Source: Candidatus Gastranaerophilales bacterium (GTDB lineage Bacteria > Cyanobacteriota > Vampirovibrionia > Gastranaerophilales > Gastranaerophilaceae). From it: a DNA stretch of 64,000 nt. Positions 62,808 through 64,000 of this stretch are shown piece by piece; within the stretch, counting starts at the first letter, position 1, and every line of letters begins with the position of its first letter. The DNA lies in NCBI GenBank assembly GCA_944324245.1, contig CALUVO010000031.1, forward strand, positions 1 to 64,000, written 5' to 3'. The position numbers were made by a program, and so were the translations under genes. Under the pieces are notes generated by a model. The model was not told the DNA's origin. It did not search any database and worked only from the letters and a program-made list of their open reading frames with translations.

Positions 62808-62996
62808 CTATGCAATGAAGTTAGTACCGAATCTTGTTGCACCCAACAAAACGCATTCTTCAAGCATTGAATCGAGACTTCTGTAGATTTTTTTTGCAGG
62901 TTTTTTTTCTGCTTCTTCAATACCTGTTTTTATTTCATTATACTGCGCTGCGATTGCTAAAGTATAGTTTGCAAATGGATTAGTTGCGTTAATCAT
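62808..62996 (-). CDS. Small uncharacterised protein
   Basis: A 62-residue protein, helical in the middle (AQYNEIKTGIEEAEKKP) with SLDSMLEECVLLGATRFG toward the end. Not recognised. The case for its being real is the clean start context, the AT-rich promoter and the AGTATATACT palindromes upstream, shared with two other loci. A GAGGTCAGAG stretch before the ATG is a modest ribosome binding site. Confidence 0.6.
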   Translation of the reverse strand: MINATNPFANYTLAIAAQYNEIKTGIEEAEKKPAKKIYRSLDSMLEECVLLGATRFGTNFIA

Positions 62997-63040
62997 ATAT
63001 CTCTGACCTCTTTTTTGCTTACATATATATAAAGTAAAAA

Positions 63041-63071
63041 AGTATATAAAAATTGCTCAAAAGTATATACT
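63041..63071 (-). promoter_or_regulatory. Paired AGTATATA palindromes (operator candidate 3)
   Basis: A perfect AGTATATACT (63062-63071) and a partial AGTATATAAA (63041-63050) lie 21 bases apart, upstream of the small gene ending at 62808. On the minus strand the order of elements (palindrome, AGCAATTTTT, TATATAC-like, TTTATATATAT) closely follows that before the gene at 30588. Confidence 0.6.
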
Positions 63072-63125
63072 TTGCTTAATATTTCTTTACATATAGCCTG
63101 AAACACATATATAGCGTCATGTATT

Positions 63126-64000
63126 TTAAAGAATTGTTAAGCATTCATTGAAATTTATTGCGCATACATTGTAATTTTTATCCCAGTAAATTTTAGAATT
63201 TTGTTTATTAGTATATGAAATATTTGTTGATGCCATAGAGACTGCTGTCTGTAAGTCCAGCATTTGTTCTTTTACAAGACCCTTTATTATGTCAGCAACA
63301 AATGTTGTGCTGCCTGCCATTGTGCCGTTTGCATCTACTGCTTTGCCGTCTTTCATAAATACTGTTTTGTTGCAAAATTCCATAGACGCTTTACTACTGT
63401 GTGTAATAGGCAAAGCATCGCTTATAAGTATAATTTTGCTCAATGGCTTTGTTCTAAATGTTATTTTTAATACATCTTTTTGCACATGTTTAAAATCCGC
63501 AATAAGTTCGGCTGCTATCCTGTCATCAGCCAATGCTGCAACGACTGTTGAATTATTTTTGTGAGAAAATTCACCCATTGCATTGTACAGATGTGTAACC
63601 TGAGCAACATGACTTAAATCGGTTGCAAGACAGTGACCTGCAGAAACTCTTACCCCTTTGCTTTTCAGATATTTGCATAGTGCGTAATTCTCATCAAGTT
63701 CCGGTGCCAGTGTCACTATTTTTATTATTTCGTCTTCAAGTTGAGAATAATTTTCAATAGTTGGTGCAAGCAGTTGTTTTTCGTCATGAATTCCTTTTTT
63801 GGCGGGATTTATAAAGCAGGCTTCAAGGTGCACACCGGCAATTCTTGCCATAGCTGTTGTTTCGGGTTCTTGCATTTTTATAGCTTTTTTTATTCGGGCA
63901 ATCTGCTTTTTTAGATTGTCTGTGCTATCTGTTGCAAGTGTCGGGAAGAAAGTGCATACGCCATATTTGATTATTTTTTTTGAAAATTCAATAAATTCAT
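63126..64000 (-). CDS. nagA: N-acetylglucosamine-6-phosphate deacetylase (5' end beyond window)
   Basis: A partial gene; the frame stays open to the window end, so the N-terminus (roughly 80 residues) is missing. An internal ATG at 63875 is not the start: upstream codons read GVCTFFPTLATDSTDNL, the NagA GVTxFxPT motif. Also present: GVHLEACFINPAKKGIHD (usually HLEGPF), VSAGHCLATDL, VTHLYNAMG, LISDALP (catalytic Asp) and GTMAGSTTFV. It removes acetate from GlcNAc-6-P in amino-sugar recycling or catabolism. The EAC for EGPF change next to the metal-binding Glu is uncommon. Confidence 0.9.
   Translation of the reverse strand, partial: EFIEFSKKIIKYGVCTFFPTLATDSTDNLKKQIARIKKAIKMQEPETTAMARIAGVHLEACFINPAKKGIHDEKQLLAPTIENYSQLEDEIIKIVTLAPELDENYALCKYLKSKGVRVSAGHCLATDLSHVAQVTHLYNAMGEFSHKNNSTVVAALADDRIAAELIADFKHVQKDVLKITFRTKPLSKIILISDALPITHSSKASMEFCNKTVFMKDGKAVDANGTMAGSTTFVADIIKGLVKEQMLDLQTAVSMASTNISYTNKQNSKIYWDKNYNVCAINFNECLTIL

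Noticed and set aside
63126-63875. Complete nagA starting at the ATG at 63875
   Set aside because: Codons upstream continue the NagA sequence to the window edge, so the gene is truncated by the window, not complete.

Overview
The window is an AT-rich bacterial chromosome segment. It most likely comes from a non-photosynthetic relative of the cyanobacteria (Vampirovibrionia/Melainabacteria, Gastranaerophilales-like). This is inference from several signs: a ycf23/DUF561 gene (13460-14218), a family otherwise typical of cyanobacteria and algal plastids; a GyrA with the cyanobacterial-style RATRGKxG segment; a SLOG/DprA-like protein resembling a cyanobacterial family (56486-57055); a complete minCDE cluster; a prepilin with a KAFTLSEM-type leader; and small proteins sharing an N-terminal VQRN...FKG signature. 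No photosynthesis gene, rRNA, tRNA, prophage, transposase or CRISPR array was seen.

Layout. 0.2-10.7 kb: ferredoxin, endonuclease III, gatA with a TPR/beta-propeller protein, an asparaginase-II-type enzyme, the ribosome rescue factor RqcH, and a CHASE2 receptor whose cyclase domain has lost its catalytic residues. 10.8-22.5 kb: gyrA-ycf23, a membrane-anchored glycogen-synthase-like protein, pgk, and topA-aroE. 22.7-31.5 kb: TPR protein, a DUF262-like fragment facing an unusual HNH protein, a lone CoA-dehydratase-type activase, csaB with a PfkB kinase, and a coiled-coil membrane protein behind paired palindromes. 31.7-34.4 kb: minC-minD-minE with long acidic additions. 34.9-36.7 kb: a hairpin-rich spacer, then an anti-sigma/ECF-sigma/Spy-like trio. 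36.8-43.6 kb: an exported protein, a prepilin, tadA, a sigma-70 factor and pilT. 43.7-50.8 kb: a minus-strand cluster purD-ylxR-infB-rbfA-truB followed by envelope genes and a HicB-like protein. 51.9-59.7 kb: a double-helicase polypeptide coupled to a Cas4/AddB-type Fe-S nuclease, then the SLOG protein and pcrA. 59.7-64 kb: a GC-rich repeat, a NrtR-like Nudix regulator, a lytic transglycosylase with a structured leader, a DnaQ-like exonuclease, and a truncated nagA.

Three observations stand out. (1) The helicase-nuclease pair at 51967-56461 looks like AddAB rebuilt in an unusual arrangement: a degenerate helicase and an active helicase in one chain, with the nuclease as a separate overlapping gene. 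(2) AGTATATACT palindromes occur in pairs, two to three helical turns apart, upstream of three unrelated genes including a sigma factor, suggesting an undescribed regulon. (3) A GC-rich dispersed intergenic element (3651-3755 and 59759-60011) and a nested-hairpin spacer (34981-35088) are not explained by coding sequence. Many genes are packed in operons with ATGA, TAATG or 8-14 nt overlaps, and most transcription units end in strong, often bidirectional, intrinsic terminators.
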